From Pedobacter chinensis (GTDB taxonomy: Bacteria > Bacteroidota > Bacteroidia > Sphingobacteriales > Sphingobacteriaceae): a stretch of DNA of 64,000 bases. The notes under the pieces were generated by a model. It was given only the letters and a program-made list of their open reading frames with translations. It was not told where the DNA came from and did not search any database. The position numbers and the translations under genes were made by a program. Location of the stretch: contig NZ_QPKV01000003.1 of NCBI RefSeq assembly GCF_003339865.1, positions 434,001-498,000 of the forward strand. The letters run 5' to 3'. This document shows, one piece after another, positions 28,017-36,968 of the stretch. Position 1 is the stretch's first letter, and each line of letters starts with the position of its first letter.

Positions 28017-28044
28017 AAAAGGCACGGATTTATTCGTGCCTTTT
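28017..28044. terminator. Bidirectional terminator
   Basis: AAAAGGCACG (28017-28026) and CGTGCCTTTT (28035-28044) form a perfect stem between two convergent genes, with T runs on both strands. Confidence 0.88.
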
Positions 28045-28065
28045 CATAATGATTTTAAGGTCAAT

Positions 28066-28413
28066 TTAGCAAAACAACTCCTGTTCATCTCTATTTTCCG
28101 TTGGGATTTTTTTAAGGAAATCATCAAATCCAGAACCAATATTATCAGAATAAATACCATAAGCATCTAATATATATCCAATATTTTTATCCTGATCCTC
28201 AACCAGGTATAGAACGGAATTATCTGCGGGGTCGGAGTCTCCTTCAAAACGATAAGTTTTTACAATTGTCAAATCCTCTGGTTTATAAATTTTACCCAGT
28301 GATTTGCTTTGCATCTTACCGTGGTCGGTCATTTTTAATTCGTTATCTCTTCCTTTCAGCCTCAATTTCTCTAAAATTTGACTCAAAGTGTTCATTGCAA
28401 TTGGCTGTTCCAT
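28066..28413 (-). CDS. Conserved small protein of unknown function
   Basis: About 115 residues. Relatives in Bacteroidota start near MNTLSQILEKLRLKGRDNEL and have the block IVKTYRFEGDSDPADN; some databases label this family phosphoribosylpyrophosphate synthetase, but it is far too short and lacks that enzyme's motifs, so I treat the label as wrong. The start is uncertain: 28413 (MEQPIAMNT) is chosen, 28395 (MNTLSQ) and 28437 (MSTKNH) are possible, and the full frame to 28473 is unlikely. It is soluble, acidic and divergent from sodC. Confidence 0.7.
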   Translation of the reverse strand: MEQPIAMNTLSQILEKLRLKGRDNELKMTDHGKMQSKSLGKIYKPEDLTIVKTYRFEGDSDPADNSVLYLVEDQDKNIGYILDAYGIYSDNIGSGFDDFLKKIPTENRDEQELFC

Positions 28414-28535
28414 AGTTATATGATTTTTAGTACTCATTAAACAAGTGGTAGTGCAAATGGTTTTTAGTATCATCTATTTTAAATCAAACCAAATGATTGT
28501 CAATCTGTTTCATACTAAACTAAATTTTAAATGAC

Positions 28536-29066
28536 ATGAAAAAATATCTTCTAAGCCTGGCCATTGCTGGCGTTGCACTTGTAAGTGCCTGTTCTAAAAC
28601 AGATAAAGAAATTGCTCAGGCAACATTGACAGAAACTGCCGATAATTCCAAAACCATTGGCACGGCAAAATTTTACGAATTAAATAACGGTAAGATTAAA
28701 ATGGATATAGAAATTGATTTTGCTTCGAGAGCTGATAGCACGGTGGCGGTCCATTTTCATGAACATGGAGATTGTGGTAATATGGGCGAAAACACACATG
28801 GCCACTGGAATCCTACCAATGAGGCTCATGGTCAGTGGGGTTCTCCGGCATATCACAGTGGTGATATCGGGAATATTGTGTTAGATCCAAACGGTAAAGG
28901 GAAAATCTCAGTTACCACAGATCGTTGGAGTGTTAAAGATGGCGAAGTGACTAATATCATTGGAAGAGGAATCATTGTTCATGGAGGAACAGATGATTAC
29001 AAAACGCAACCAACTGGGAATTCCGGGCCAAGGGTGGGTTGTGGTGTAATTGAAGCAGTTAAATAG
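28536..29066 (+). CDS. sodC: Cu/Zn superoxide dismutase, lipoprotein
   Basis: A 176-residue protein with a lipobox (VSAC, Cys 19). By comparison with known enzymes, copper ligands are H73, H75, H90 and H149; zinc ligands H90 (bridging), H98, H107 and D110; C80 and C169 form the conserved disulfide. Motifs VHFHEHGDC, GHWNP and GPRVGCGVI are intact, so it should be active in dismutating superoxide in the envelope. A strong terminator follows. Confidence 0.93.
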   Translation: MKKYLLSLAIAGVALVSACSKTDKEIAQATLTETADNSKTIGTAKFYELNNGKIKMDIEIDFASRADSTVAVHFHEHGDCGNMGENTHGHWNPTNEAHGQWGSPAYHSGDIGNIVLDPNGKGKISVTTDRWSVKDGEVTNIIGRGIIVHGGTDDYKTQPTGNSGPRVGCGVIEAVK

Positions 29067-29082
29067 TAATCATATCACAATT

Positions 29083-29119
29083 AAAAAAAGCGATTAAAAT
29101 TATTTTAATCGCTTTTTTT
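29083..29119 (+). terminator. Terminator of sodC
   Basis: AAAAAAGCGATTAAAAT pairs with ATTTTAATCGCTTTTTT, a perfect 17-bp stem around a very short loop, ending in T7. Confidence 0.9.
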
Positions 29120-29167
29120 ATGTAATCTGATATCCGTTGTCATCATGATAAAAAAAACTTAAAACTT

Positions 29168-29698
29168 ATGGCAACTCTAAACGAATCTCAAAGCGGCAAG
29201 GCCGTAAAAGGAAGAACCAGAAAAACAGCTCCTAGAGTGGATCTCACTGCAATGGTCGATCTTATGTTTTTACTCACCACTTTTTTCATGCTGACCACTT
29301 CACTGGGCACATTAAATGCTGCAGATATTGCCAAGCCAGATCAATGTGATCAGTGTGAAATGGATTATCCTGCTTCCAGAACAATGACAGTTTTACTCGG
29401 TAAAAACGACGAGACTGTGAGTTATATCGGAACGGCAGAAAATGCAGATATGAAAGTTACTCCGGTTAAAAATATTCAGGATGAAATCAACTCAAACAAA
29501 TTATTGGTTGCCAAAGCTCATCACAATAACCCCGTAAAGTATATGATTGTGATCATTAAACCTACAAAAACGGCTAAATTTCAAAATTTTGTAGATCTGG
29601 TTGATGAAATGAAAATTGCAGATATTAAATCGTATAGTATTGATGATAAAAATATATCAGCTAAAGAAACCGATTTTATGAAAGCGAAAGGATTGTAG
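29168..29698 (+). CDS. Orphan ExbD/TolR-family biopolymer transport protein
   Basis: A 176-residue protein with one membrane helix (about 28-47) carrying D31, the position of the proton-path Asp of ExbD, in the motif RVDLTAMVDLMFLL. It is clearly paralogous to the ExbD encoded at 36444-36950. It has no ExbB or TonB beside it. Just after the helix is a QCDQC motif (C60, C63) that the two clustered ExbD proteins lack. It may replace or join the clustered ExbDs in a specialised energiser complex; this is inference. Confidence 0.88.
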   Translation: MATLNESQSGKAVKGRTRKTAPRVDLTAMVDLMFLLTTFFMLTTSLGTLNAADIAKPDQCDQCEMDYPASRTMTVLLGKNDETVSYIGTAENADMKVTPVKNIQDEINSNKLLVAKAHHNNPVKYMIVIIKPTKTAKFQNFVDLVDEMKIADIKSYSIDDKNISAKETDFMKAKGL

Positions 29699-29850
29699 AG
29701 TATCGTTTGAATAAGAAAGTCAGCAGTAAACCAAGCGTAATGCCTGCAGATCGGGGATTTACTTCGTAGCTGCTTCGCGGTCTTCACTGCGTTCAGAATG
29801 ACAATTATTTTTTGTTTTCTGCCCATTCCGGATGTGTTCACATAATAACT
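29699..29850. repeat. REP-like remnant
   Basis: Around 29735-29805 the sequence contains ACTTCGTAGCTGCTTCGCGG and ends CAGAATGAC. It shares words with the inner hairpin of units 4-5 of the 2.4-3.7 kb array (ACTTCGTAGCT...CTTCGC). Confidence 0.4.
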
Positions 29851-29856
29851 GAAAAT

Positions 29857-29895
29857 GGGGATCTTATGGCAGTATAGTATCGCTTTAAGATCCCC
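29857..29895 (-). terminator. Probable terminator of metK
   Basis: GGGGATCTTA (29857-29866) and TAAGATCCCC (29886-29895) form a perfect 10-bp stem about 60 bases after the metK stop, followed on the minus strand by ATTTTC. The loop is long (19 bases) and the T tail weak. Confidence 0.5.
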
Positions 29896-29956
29896 AATCA
29901 TTTAGGAATGATGGCCGGCAAGTTTTTTGAGCGGCCTCTTCAAATATTTATGAAAA

Positions 29957-31207
29957 TTAAATTCCGAAAGCAGTTTTAACCTGATCCACGTAATCCAGCT
30001 TCTCCCAGGTAAACAATTCAACTGTTACCGTTTTTTCTTCACCATAAGGTGTTTTGAAGGTTTTGCTCACGGTTTCAGGAGTTCTGCCCATGTGGCCATA
30101 AGCAGCAGTTTCACTATAAATCGGGTTCCTCAACTTCAAACGTTGTTCTATGAAGTAAGGGCGCATATCAAAAATGGATTCAACTATCTTAGCGATTTCG
30201 CCATCAGTTTTGTCCACTTTTCCTGTTCCGTAGGTGTTGATATAAATGCCCATTGGTTTTGCCACGCCGATGGCGTAAGAAACCTGAACTAAAATCTCAT
30301 CAGCAATGCCAGCGGCCACTAAGTTTTTAGCGATGTGGCGGGTGGCATAAGCAGCACTCCTATCCACTTTGCTCGGATCTTTTCCAGAAAATGCACCACC
30401 ACCATGAGCGCCTTTACCACCGTAAGTATCCACAATGATTTTTCTACCGGTTAAACCTGTGTCGCCATGCGGACCACCGATAACGAACTTGCCTGTTGGA
30501 TTGATGTGGTATTCAATTTTATCATTGAACAAGTGTGCGTATTGCGGATTGCTTTTGATGATTCTTGGAATCAGAATGTTGATCAAATCTGTTTTGATTT
30601 TAGCCAGCATGGCTGCTTCCTCATCAAAATCATCATGTTGTGTGGAAATCACAATCGCATCAATACGTACTGGTTTATTGTTATCATTGTACTCTAAGGT
30701 TACCTGGCTTTTGGCATCAGGGCGTAAATATGTTATTTCGTTGTTCTCACGCCTTAACACAGCAAGTTCCTGCAATAATTTATGAGAAAGGTTTAAAGCC
30801 AGTGGCATGTAATCTTCCGTTTCATTGGTGGCGTAACCAAACATCATGCCTTGGTCGCCGGCACCTTGCTCTTCTTTGTTGCTTCTGTCAACCCCCTGGT
30901 TAATATCCTGCGACTGTTCATGTATTGCAGATAAAATACCGCAAGAGTTGGCCTCAAACATATACTCGCTTTTGGTATAACCAATTTTTTTGATCACATC
31001 ACGAGCGATTTGCTGAACATCTAAATAAGTTTTTGACTTAACCTCTCCGGCCAAAATAACCTGGCCGGTAGTTACCAAAGTTTCACAAGCTACTTTGGAT
31101 TCAGAATCGAATGCTAAAAAGTTATCAATTAAAGCATCCGAGATTTGATCGGCGATTTTATCCGGGTGGCCCTCAGAAACAGATTCTGATGTAAATAAAT
31201 ACGACAT
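29957..31207 (-). CDS. metK: S-adenosylmethionine synthetase
   Basis: A 416-residue cytosolic enzyme making AdoMet from methionine and ATP (EC 2.5.1.6). GHPDK (13-17) contains the catalytic His, [19 protein letters not shown] is the phosphate-loop signature, and the C-terminal GRTPE region is present. Length is slightly above the E. coli enzyme, as usual in Bacteroidota. It is preceded by a SAM-II-like riboswitch, so expression should fall when AdoMet is abundant. Confidence 0.97.
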   Translation of the reverse strand: MSYLFTSESVSEGHPDKIADQISDALIDNFLAFDSESKVACETLVTTGQVILAGEVKSKTYLDVQQIARDVIKKIGYTKSEYMFEANSCGILSAIHEQSQDINQGVDRSNKEEQGAGDQGMMFGYATNETEDYMPLALNLSHKLLQELAVLRRENNEITYLRPDAKSQVTLEYNDNNKPVRIDAIVISTQHDDFDEEAAMLAKIKTDLINILIPRIIKSNPQYAHLFNDKIEYHINPTGKFVIGGPHGDTGLTGRKIIVDTYGGKGAHGGGAFSGKDPSKVDRSAAYATRHIAKNLVAAGIADEILVQVSYAIGVAKPMGIYINTYGTGKVDKTDGEIAKIVESIFDMRPYFIEQRLKLRNPIYSETAAYGHMGRTPETVSKTFKTPYGEEKTVTVELFTWEKLDYVDQVKTAFGI

Positions 31208-31280
31208 CTATTAAAAATTTAATAATAAATAAACAGTTTGTTAAGCGCCAACGACCCCTGGAAACAGGTTGTACATGATT

Positions 31281-31362
31281 GAAGGAGGTATTAGCACTTT
31301 TTTTTAAGTGGTTGCAATCCGGTTCTGCATGACAGAACATAGCAAATCAGTCCACTTTTAAC
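31281..31362 (-). ncRNA. SAM-II-like riboswitch in the metK leader
   Basis: On the minus strand the order is: P1 arm AAGTGG (31357-31352), CTGATTTG, a hairpin GTTCTG-TCATG-CAGAAC (about 31338-31322), CCGGATTGCAA, P1 arm CCACTT (31311-31306), an A-rich linker and GTGCTAATACC (about 31298-31285). The words CTGATTT, CCGnATTGCAA and GTnGCTAA-like tail after an A-rich linker are the conserved core of SAM-II pseudoknot aptamers; here the first loop holds an extra hairpin. It begins about 10 bases after the -7 box, and the metK ATG is 74 bases beyond its end. Identification is by eye from known consensus. Confidence 0.75.
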
Positions 31363-31366
31363 GCGA

Positions 31367-31395
31367 CAAAATTAGCATATTTTCTTTATATCAAA
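31367..31395 (-). promoter_or_regulatory. metK promoter
   Basis: Minus strand TTTG (31395-31392) and TAATTTTG (31374-31367), 17 bases apart. The expected start site falls just before the riboswitch P1 stem. Confidence 0.7.
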
Positions 31396-31431
31396 AATTA
31401 TAGATTATTTTGTGCTCTCATTCTTTACGCT

Positions 31432-32313
31432 TTGCACACAAAGACCAATATCCTTTTCATTATCAACCCCATCTCAGGAGGGAGGGGGAAGCTACGTATA
31501 CCAGATTTTATCGATAAATATTTAGATAAGGACAGGTTCAGCGCTAATTTTGTTTTTACTGAATATATTGGCCATGCCAGCGAATTGGCTGATGAGGCTG
31601 CGATCAAAAATTTTGATGTGATTGTTGCTGCGGGCGGTGACGGTACTATTAACGAAGTGGCAACCAAAGTTTTAAAGCATAATATAATATTGGGTGTTTT
31701 GCCACTCGGTTCAGGAAATGGATTGGCCAGGTTTCTTACTATTCCTAAAAACTTGAGGCAGGCAATTCTTGCAATCAACGCTTTTAAGATTGATAAAATT
31801 GATACCGCGGTATTTAACAACAAATGCTTTTTTAATCTGGCAGGAATGGGTTTTGATGCTCATTTAAGTTCTGTATTTTCAGGTGATAAAAAACGAGGAT
31901 TAACGGGTTATATAAAACTTGGTTTGCAGGAGGTTTTCAGTTATAAAGCAGAGGAGTATCTGATCAATATTGATGGAAAGGATTATAAGAGAAAAGCCTT
32001 TGCAATAAGTATTGCCAATTCGTCTCAATATGGAAACGATGTTTATATATCGCCCAATGCATCTGTACAGGATGGTTTACTCGATGTTTGCATTATAAAA
32101 CCTTTCCCGATTTGGAAATTACCGGTTTTAAGCTACATCATGCTGAAAGGTACAGCAGAAACTTCAGATATGATAGAAATTATCAGGGGCAAAAACATCA
32201 AAATTACCCGTAAAAATCCAGGACCTGTTCATGTTGATGGTGAACCGCTGCAAATGGATGCTGAAATTGAAATAAGCATTAACCCGTTATCATTAAAGGT
32301 AATCATACCATAA
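31432..32313 (+). CDS. Diacylglycerol kinase-family lipid kinase (YegS/DgkB-like)
   Basis: A 293-residue cytosolic protein starting with TTG: no ATG or GTG lies before the essential NPISGG motif (12-17), so the rare start is needed. The nucleotide-binding GGDGT motif is at 68-72, followed by LPLGSGNGLARFL, and a C-terminal beta-sandwich contains the VHVDGEPL motif. Members phosphorylate diacylglycerol or related lipids; the substrate here is not certain. It is divergent from metK. Confidence 0.88.
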   Translation: MHTKTNILFIINPISGGRGKLRIPDFIDKYLDKDRFSANFVFTEYIGHASELADEAAIKNFDVIVAAGGDGTINEVATKVLKHNIILGVLPLGSGNGLARFLTIPKNLRQAILAINAFKIDKIDTAVFNNKCFFNLAGMGFDAHLSSVFSGDKKRGLTGYIKLGLQEVFSYKAEEYLINIDGKDYKRKAFAISIANSSQYGNDVYISPNASVQDGLLDVCIIKPFPIWKLPVLSYIMLKGTAETSDMIEIIRGKNIKITRKNPGPVHVDGEPLQMDAEIEISINPLSLKVIIP

Positions 32314-32448
32314 GCTTTTTCAATTTCCATTTTCTATTATACATTTGCTTTATGAACCTTTCATGATCAACAATCTTTAATCACATACCGGAATGATAAT
32401 TTGATCAGGATAAGCTCCATCTGATCACTAAAACAAAAGATAAAACAG

Positions 32449-32799
32449 ATGAAACCGAAAAAAAATAGCCTAAGCGATCTCGGAGGTATTATGTACTCCA
32501 CTAATCCAGCGTTCGAATTTCAGGAAGAAGTTGATGATACAGTAACCCCATCAAATAACCAGCAAGATTTACGTGTCATGCTTGATAAGAAAAACAGAGG
32601 TGGAAAAGCTGTCACATTAGTAACTGGCTTTAGAGGCAAAACAGAAGATTTGGAGGTATTAGGGAAAATGCTTAAAACAAAATGTGGTGTTGGTGGATCG
32701 GTTAAAGATGGGGAAATCATGATTCAGGGCGATGTGCGGGATAAAATAATGGCCATTCTTCAAAAGGATGGTTACAAAGTAAAGAAGGCCGGAGGTTAA
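32449..32799 (+). CDS. SUI1/eIF1-like translation factor (YciH family)
   Basis: A 116-residue protein. The N-terminal tail (about 1-40, with LGGIMYSTNP) is followed by the SUI1 fold: LDKKNRGGKAVTLVTGFRG, then LKTKCGVGGSVKDGEIMIQG. Bacterial YciH proteins influence initiation fidelity and non-canonical start use. It stands alone, 136 bases after the lipid kinase gene. Confidence 0.9.
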   Translation: MKPKKNSLSDLGGIMYSTNPAFEFQEEVDDTVTPSNNQQDLRVMLDKKNRGGKAVTLVTGFRGKTEDLEVLGKMLKTKCGVGGSVKDGEIMIQGDVRDKIMAILQKDGYKVKKAGG

Positions 32800-32993
32800 T
32801 ACATTTCGCAATCAAAGCCATTGTGCTTATTGTTTATGCTTTTTACAGGTGTCTTAGTGTATTTTTTTAATTTTTTTGACGCCGTAAAAAACTGTCATAA
32901 TAATCTGTAAATAAGTGTGTTAGGTAATAGTGTATTTGCTACAATATGTAAATATTTACGTTAAAACACTAGTTTTTCTCATAGAGAACTCAT

Positions 32994-33001
32994 TACCTTT
33001 G
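32994..33001 (+). promoter_or_regulatory. -7 box of pckA
   Basis: TACCTTTG, 22 bases before the pckA ATG. Confidence 0.6.
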
Positions 33002-33023
33002 TCTCACTAACTAACTTATTGTT

Positions 33024-34619
33024 ATGAGCAAAAAGAAACTGCAGGCACCAGATTTAGGCTATTTAAATCTGGGAGAAAACATTGCCGTAAAGTACCAATT
33101 ATCTCCAACGGAATTAATTGATGAAGCGTTACTGAATAAAGAAGGCACATTGGCATCTTCAGGCGCTTTAGCCGTGGATACGGGTAAATTTACAGGACGT
33201 TCCCCAAAGGATAGGTTCATCGTAAATGACGAAGTAACCGAGAACATGGTTTGGTGGGGTGATGTAAATATTAAAATTAGTTCTGCGCATTTCGATCAGT
33301 TGTTTAATAAAATAACAAGCTATCTTCACGATAAAAAAATTTATGTTCGTGATGCCGTTGCTTGTGCAGATCCGGATTATGCCATTTCCATCAGGGTAAT
33401 TACAGAAACAGCTTATCAAAATCTTTTTGCCAATAACCTGTTTATTCGTCCGGAGGCGGACAAACTAGATAACACTCCGGAATGGACAATTATTGCAGCG
33501 CCAGGTTTTCTGGCAAATCCTCTGGTTGATGGAACGCGACAGGAAAACTTTTCCATCATCAACTTTACCAAAAAAATGATCTTAATTGGTGGAACCGGTT
33601 ACACGGGAGAAATTAAAAAGGGTATATTCTCTGTTTTAAATTTCATTCTTCCGGTTTACAGGAATACACTTTCCATGCATTGTTCAGCCAACGTTGGTAA
33701 AGATGGTGATACTGCCATATTCTTTGGATTATCAGGAACCGGGAAAACGACCTTATCTGCCGATCCGGAAAGAGGATTAATAGGAGACGATGAACATGGT
33801 TGGGGAAAGAATTCAGTTTTTAACTTTGAAGGTGGTTGTTATGCTAAATGTGTCGATTTAACTCCGGAGAAAGAACCTCAGATCTATAATGCAATTAAAT
33901 TCGGATCGTTACTTGAAAATATAAACTTCCATAATAATACTAAGGATGTGGATTATTCAAACATCGAAAAAACGGAAAATACCAGGGTTGCTTACCCGAT
34001 AGAATATATTGATAATGCCGTTTTACCATCCATTGCATCTGTTCCAAAAAATATTTTCTTTTTAACTGCTGATGCTTTTGGAGTATTGCCTCCTATTTCA
34101 AAGTTAAATGTAGAACAGGCCATGTTTCATTTTATGAGTGGTTATACGGCCAAGGTGGCTGGAACGGAGACAGGCGTTACTGAACCACAGTTAACCTTTT
34201 CAGCCTGCTTCGGAAAAGCATTCCTTCCACTGCACCCTTCAATATATGCTGAGCTTTTAGGAGAAAAGATGAAAGCGCATAAAGTAAATGTATGGTTAGT
34301 TAATACAGGTTGGAGCGGTGGTCCTTACGGTGTAGGCAAAAGAATGAAATTAAGTTATACAAGGGCAATGATTTCTGCTGCCCTGAACGGAGGTCTGGAT
34401 CATCAGCATTACAAAAAACACCATGTATTTAAATTAATGATTCCTTTACATTGCCCTAACGTACCGGATGAAATTTTAGATCCATCTAAAACATGGGATA
34501 ACCAGGAAGAGTATTTTATAAAAGCCTATGAGCTGGCCGATGCCTTTACACAAAATTTTAAGCAATTTGAGCAACCAAAAGTGTCAAAAGCACAGCAAGA
34601 AGAGTTAAAATTGTGTTAA
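33024..34619 (+). CDS. pckA: Phosphoenolpyruvate carboxykinase (ATP)
   Basis: A 531-residue cytosolic enzyme converting oxaloacetate and ATP to PEP and CO2 (EC 4.1.1.49), the gateway of gluconeogenesis. FTGRSPKDRF (57-66) binds substrate, the Walker A segment GLSGTGKTT is at 235-243, and IGDDEHGW (253-260) provides metal ligands. ATP rather than GTP specificity follows from this family. It is monocistronic, with its own promoter and two successive terminators. Confidence 0.97.
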   Translation: MSKKKLQAPDLGYLNLGENIAVKYQLSPTELIDEALLNKEGTLASSGALAVDTGKFTGRSPKDRFIVNDEVTENMVWWGDVNIKISSAHFDQLFNKITSYLHDKKIYVRDAVACADPDYAISIRVITETAYQNLFANNLFIRPEADKLDNTPEWTIIAAPGFLANPLVDGTRQENFSIINFTKKMILIGGTGYTGEIKKGIFSVLNFILPVYRNTLSMHCSANVGKDGDTAIFFGLSGTGKTTLSADPERGLIGDDEHGWGKNSVFNFEGGCYAKCVDLTPEKEPQIYNAIKFGSLLENINFHNNTKDVDYSNIEKTENTRVAYPIEYIDNAVLPSIASVPKNIFFLTADAFGVLPPISKLNVEQAMFHFMSGYTAKVAGTETGVTEPQLTFSACFGKAFLPLHPSIYAELLGEKMKAHKVNVWLVNTGWSGGPYGVGKRMKLSYTRAMISAALNGGLDHQHYKKHHVFKLMIPLHCPNVPDEILDPSKTWDNQEEYFIKAYELADAFTQNFKQFEQPKVSKAQQEELKLC

Positions 34620-34642
34620 ATGCAGTTTAAAATGCATTTTTT
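34618..34642 (+). terminator. First terminator of pckA
   Basis: AAATGCA and TGCATTT form a 7-bp stem ending in a T run, overlapping the pckA stop codon. Confidence 0.55.
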
Positions 34643-34690
34643 GAGCGAAAAATTTGCAATTAGATTTTTTTTTAGTTTTTATTGTGCAAG

Positions 34691-34718
34691 AATTGCCTCC
34701 GGCTGAGGCAATTTTTTT
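34691..34718 (+). terminator. Second terminator of pckA
   Basis: AATTGCCTC-CGGCT-GAGGCAATT followed by T5: a perfect 9-bp stem. Confidence 0.88.
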
Positions 34719-34788
34719 GTTATACACCCTTTGTGGTTATTATAAACTAAACGTTAAGTAACGATTTAATTGTTTATTGATTTATTAA

Positions 34789-34818
34789 TTTGTAATTTAA
34801 AATCAATTTATAAATTTG
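34789..34818 (+). promoter_or_regulatory. Promoter of the exbB-tonB operon
   Basis: TTTG (34789-34792) and TAAATTTG (34811-34818), 18 bases apart, with a leader of about 95 AT-rich bases before the exbB ATG. Confidence 0.7.
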
Positions 34819-34917
34819 TTTTTCGCAACAAAATCAGATAACATTCGTTGTGTGTAATACAAAAGAAAAAACAGCTAAAAATTAAAAACAAGAACTAAAA
34901 CTAAAAATTAAAAAAAA

Positions 34918-35748
34918 ATGGCAAACGCACCAAAACCAACAACTGTTAAAAAAGAGAGCTCTTCAAGTGCATCTAATGTTTTCGCAACATTGGTAATTCC
35001 TATTTGTATTGTAATTGGCTTTATCATTTGGAGATATGTATTAGGAGATCCTTCAAACTTTATCGACAACAATAATGAGAATTTACCATTGCCAAACAAC
35101 TATCCTGGTACAGCTTACAAAGGAGGTCCAATTGTAGCGGTTTTAATCGGATTGCTATTAACAACAATTGTTTTCTCTATTGAGCGTTTAATCGTAATTG
35201 GTAAAGCAAGTGGTAAAGCTAGCTTAGATACGTTTATCATTAAAGTAAAAGGTTTATTAAATGCTGGCAACATCGAAGCTGCTAAAGCAGAGTGCGATAA
35301 ACAACAAGGATCAGTTGCTAACGTAATCAAATCAGGTTTAAAAAAATACAGCGAAGTTGAGGCTGATACTAATCTTGATGTAGAGCAATCAATCGTTGCC
35401 ATTCAAAAAGAAGTTGAAGAAGCAACAGCTTTAGAAATGCCAATGTTAGAGCAGAACTTAACAATCATTGCTACTTTGGTATCAATCGGTACTTTGATCG
35501 GTTTATTGGGTACAGTAACAGGTATGATTCGTGCATTCGCTGGTTTGGCGAACTCTGGTGCTCCAGATCAGGCTGCATTAGCGGTAGGTATCTCTGAGGC
35601 CCTGATCAACACGATGACAGGTATCGCGGTTTCTACTTTAGCAATTATTATGTACAACATCCTTACTTCTAAAATTGATAAGTTAACTTATGCAATTGAT
35701 GAAGCTGGATTTAGCATCGTTCAAACTTACGCTAGTTCGCATAAATAA
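34918..35748 (+). CDS. exbB: ExbB/TolQ-family proton channel protein
   Basis: A 276-residue inner-membrane protein of the MotA/TolQ/ExbB family. Membrane helices lie at about 22-42, 70-88 and two in the C-terminal third; the signature TLVSIGTLIGLLGTVTGMIRAF is the channel helix. The N-terminal extension (KPTTVKKESSSSAS) is typical for Bacteroidota. With ExbD it harvests the proton gradient for TonB. First gene of a colinear cluster exbB-exbD-exbD-tonB. Confidence 0.93.
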   Translation: MANAPKPTTVKKESSSSASNVFATLVIPICIVIGFIIWRYVLGDPSNFIDNNNENLPLPNNYPGTAYKGGPIVAVLIGLLLTTIVFSIERLIVIGKASGKASLDTFIIKVKGLLNAGNIEAAKAECDKQQGSVANVIKSGLKKYSEVEADTNLDVEQSIVAIQKEVEEATALEMPMLEQNLTIIATLVSIGTLIGLLGTVTGMIRAFAGLANSGAPDQAALAVGISEALINTMTGIAVSTLAIIMYNILTSKIDKLTYAIDEAGFSIVQTYASSHK

Positions 35749-35825
35749 TAAATTTTGAAAAAATTTTTACCGGCTTTATGGAAAACCGGGAAAAAGATCA
35801 TCATTATTAAAAAGTAACTAATATT

Positions 35826-36440
35826 ATGCCTAGAATTAAAGTTAAAAGAACCAGTACAGTAACAGATATGACCGCCATGTGCGACGTAGCTGCACTGTTG
35901 CTTACGTTCTTCATATTAACTGCTACGGCAAGACAACCAGAACCATTAGCGGTATCAACACCTTCATCTACGTATGAATTTAAGGTGCCTGCAGAGAACA
36001 ATGCAATATTAACCATTGGTCAGGGTAAGGTTTTCTTTGAAGTAGCAGGACAAAAAGTTAGGGCTAGAACCTTAGAGTTAATTGGACAGCAGTATAACAT
36101 CAGTTTTACGCCTGAGGAAATCAAAAAATTCTCAGTTGTTTCAACTTTTGGTGTTCCAATTTCAGATCTCAAAAAGTTTTTAGCGATGTCTGGTGCAGAT
36201 CGTATGAAACCTGGTGTTCAAACCGGTATTCCTGCAGATTCTACAGACAATCAGTTAAATTCTTGGGTTTTGCAAGCTCGTACCGCAACCGCTGAAGTTA
36301 ATCAGCAACCAATGCGTGTGAGTATAAAAGGAGATTCTAAAGAAGAATACCCTACAATTAAAAAAATCATAGATGTATTGCAAAAGCAGAAAGTGAACAA
36401 GTTTTTGTTGGTAACTAACGCTGAAGCTAGAAAAAAATAA
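35826..36440 (+). CDS. ExbD-family protein, first of two
   Basis: A 204-residue protein with a short basic N-terminus, one membrane helix (about 18-36) with the proton-path D20 in VTDMTAMCDVAALLLTFF, and a periplasmic domain. It is longer than the second ExbD, has an inserted segment around residues 85-150, and its helix motif departs from the usual VDMTPMVD. Two unlike ExbD proteins per ExbB is the normal Bacteroidota arrangement. Confidence 0.92.
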   Translation: MPRIKVKRTSTVTDMTAMCDVAALLLTFFILTATARQPEPLAVSTPSSTYEFKVPAENNAILTIGQGKVFFEVAGQKVRARTLELIGQQYNISFTPEEIKKFSVVSTFGVPISDLKKFLAMSGADRMKPGVQTGIPADSTDNQLNSWVLQARTATAEVNQQPMRVSIKGDSKEEYPTIKKIIDVLQKQKVNKFLLVTNAEARKK

Positions 36441-36443
36441 GAA

Positions 36444-36950
36444 ATGGCAGAATTAAACACAGGTGGGAAGAAAGCCACGCCAAGAGTCGATATGACGCCG
36501 ATGGTTGATTTGATGTTCCTATTGGTAACATTCTTTATTTTAACTACTTCAATATCTACACCACAAGCAATGGATATTGTTAAGCCAGATAAAGACGATA
36601 ACAATAAGGATAACAGGTTGGAACTGAAAGCTTCTAAAACCATGACTATTTTATTGGGTAAAAACGATAAAGTAGCCTGGTATATGGGAGAAGCTGGTGC
36701 AACAGCTCCAACTTTTGAAAATTTATCTCAAGTTGAAAAGTCGATCATCGAAAACAGAAAAGTTGCAGATGCATCTGGAGTGAAGGGTGAATTCGTGGTG
36801 TTGGTTAAGCCAACCAGCGCATCAAACTTCAAAAACTTTGTTGATATAATGGATGAGTTGGAAATATTAAAGGTAAAAGTTCGTCAGATTGATGATGACA
36901 ATATCCTTGATAATGAAAAAGAAGCCATGAGAGCTCAAGGTATTTTATAA
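36444..36950 (+). CDS. ExbD-family protein, second of two
   Basis: A 168-residue protein with a canonical RVDMTPMVDLMFLLVTFFI helix (D22 as proton-path residue) and a periplasmic domain ending in the FKNFVDIMDELEI motif. It starts 3 bases after the first exbD stop and is the closer paralogue of the orphan ExbD encoded at 29168-29698. Confidence 0.93.
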   Translation: MAELNTGGKKATPRVDMTPMVDLMFLLVTFFILTTSISTPQAMDIVKPDKDDNNKDNRLELKASKTMTILLGKNDKVAWYMGEAGATAPTFENLSQVEKSIIENRKVADASGVKGEFVVLVKPTSASNFKNFVDIMDELEILKVKVRQIDDDNILDNEKEAMRAQGIL

Positions 36951-36968
36951 TTTGTAAAATCAATAGTC

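Noticed and set aside
28066..28413. Phosphoribosylpyrophosphate synthetase
   Set aside because: The label used for this small family does not fit: the protein is about one third of the enzyme's length and lacks its nucleotide- and PRPP-binding motifs.
31425..31823. 132-codon minus-strand frame opposite the lipid kinase
   Set aside because: Antisense shadow; the plus strand has NPISGG and GGDGT motifs.
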